A stretch of 64,000 bases of DNA, taken from an uncultured Colwellia sp. GTDB lineage: Bacteria; Pseudomonadota; Gammaproteobacteria; Enterobacterales; Alteromonadaceae. A program made the position numbers and the translations under genes. The notes beneath the pieces are model-generated. The model searched no databases. It was given only the letters and a program-made list of their open reading frames with translations, and had not been told where the DNA came from. The stretch lies in NCBI GenBank assembly GCA_913063325.1, contig CAJXYE010000012.1, forward strand, positions 31,769 through 95,768. The letters are read 5' to 3'. Shown here one piece after another: positions 63,806-64,000 of this stretch (position 1 is the first letter of the stretch; the number at the start of each line of letters is the position of its first letter).

Positions 63806-63923
63806 GTAAGCTTTGAGCAACACCGTTATTAGCTATATATATTGTAATAATATTGCTCAACACTCTGAAACATTTTTCTTGATTTGTGACAGGGTATAGA
63901 TACGAAAAAGGAAGCATTATGCT

Positions 63924-63960
63924 TAATGCCGTTCACTTAAGGTGAACGGCATTTTTTTGT
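63924..63960 (+). terminator. Terminator after alaS
   Basis: TGCCGTTCAC and GTGAACGGCA form the stem around TTAAG, followed by seven T. The remaining bases to 64000 hold no gene I can support. Confidence 0.9.
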
Positions 63961-64000
63961 ACTGCTTTTTTGATCGGGTATCTATTTTTAGAGCACTTTA

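Noticed and set aside
1-64000. CRISPR arrays, tRNA or rRNA genes, integrases, phage genes, toxin-antitoxin or restriction systems
   Set aside because: None was seen. The only repeated DNA is the palindromic elements, operators and short REP-like unit listed above.

Overview
The window reads as a chromosomal segment of an AT-rich marine gammaproteobacterium of the Alteromonadales, most like Colwellia. This rests on the bamB-der, guaB-guaA, panP and split ccm neighbourhoods, on a TonB receptor/SapC/tryptophan-halogenase-like/sulfotransferase block, and on a LacI-type NagR regulon with the operator TGACAGCGCTGTCA. The species assignment is inference. I saw no rRNA, tRNA, CRISPR array, integrase, transposase or prophage.

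Layout. 1-10.4 kb: tail of a bamB-like gene, der, a PilZ protein converging with a Cache-GGEEF diguanylate cyclase, a PEP-CTERM gene remnant, xseA, guaB, guaA and a RidA protein. 10.5-19.7 kb: a small membrane protein, a GST-like protein, selO, a RecQ-type helicase, a lipoprotein/outer-membrane barrel pair and panP. 20-31.3 kb: nagB, an HDOD-GAF protein, a YcxB-like protein, a TauE-type permease, a Fur-boxed Fe(III) ABC transporter (fbpABC), an orphan response regulator without its phospho-acceptor aspartate, a PlsC acyltransferase, RraB and a small membrane peptide. 31.7-50 kb: the GlcNAc/chitooligosaccharide block: nagR, pgi, TonB-dependent receptor, SapC-like protein, two tryptophan-halogenase-like flavoproteins, TPR-sulfotransferase, GH20 hexosaminidase lipoprotein, nagK, nagA, nagP. 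50-64 kb: a small conserved protein, divergent cytochrome c maturation operons (ccmABCDE on minus, ccmFGHI on plus), hemH, a LexA-boxed dinB and alaS.

The nag genes form one pathway. The outer-membrane receptor imports GlcNAc oligomers, the GH20 lipoprotein trims them, NagP carries GlcNAc across the inner membrane, and NagK, NagA, NagB and Pgi convert it to glucose 6-phosphate. Six NagR operator copies mark five promoter regions and tie together genes spread over 26 kb. The halogenase-like, SapC and sulfotransferase genes lie inside this block and have no assigned step.

The least ordinary signal is non-coding. Five intergenic elements of about 256-266 bp (A-E) share one plan: TATACC-type ends, a self-complementary terminal arm that differs between copies, and two internal stem-loops, one conserved and one not. 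In every copy the two arms match each other much better than they match other copies. Two smaller nested palindromes start exactly at the stop codons of guaB and guaA and behave the same way.
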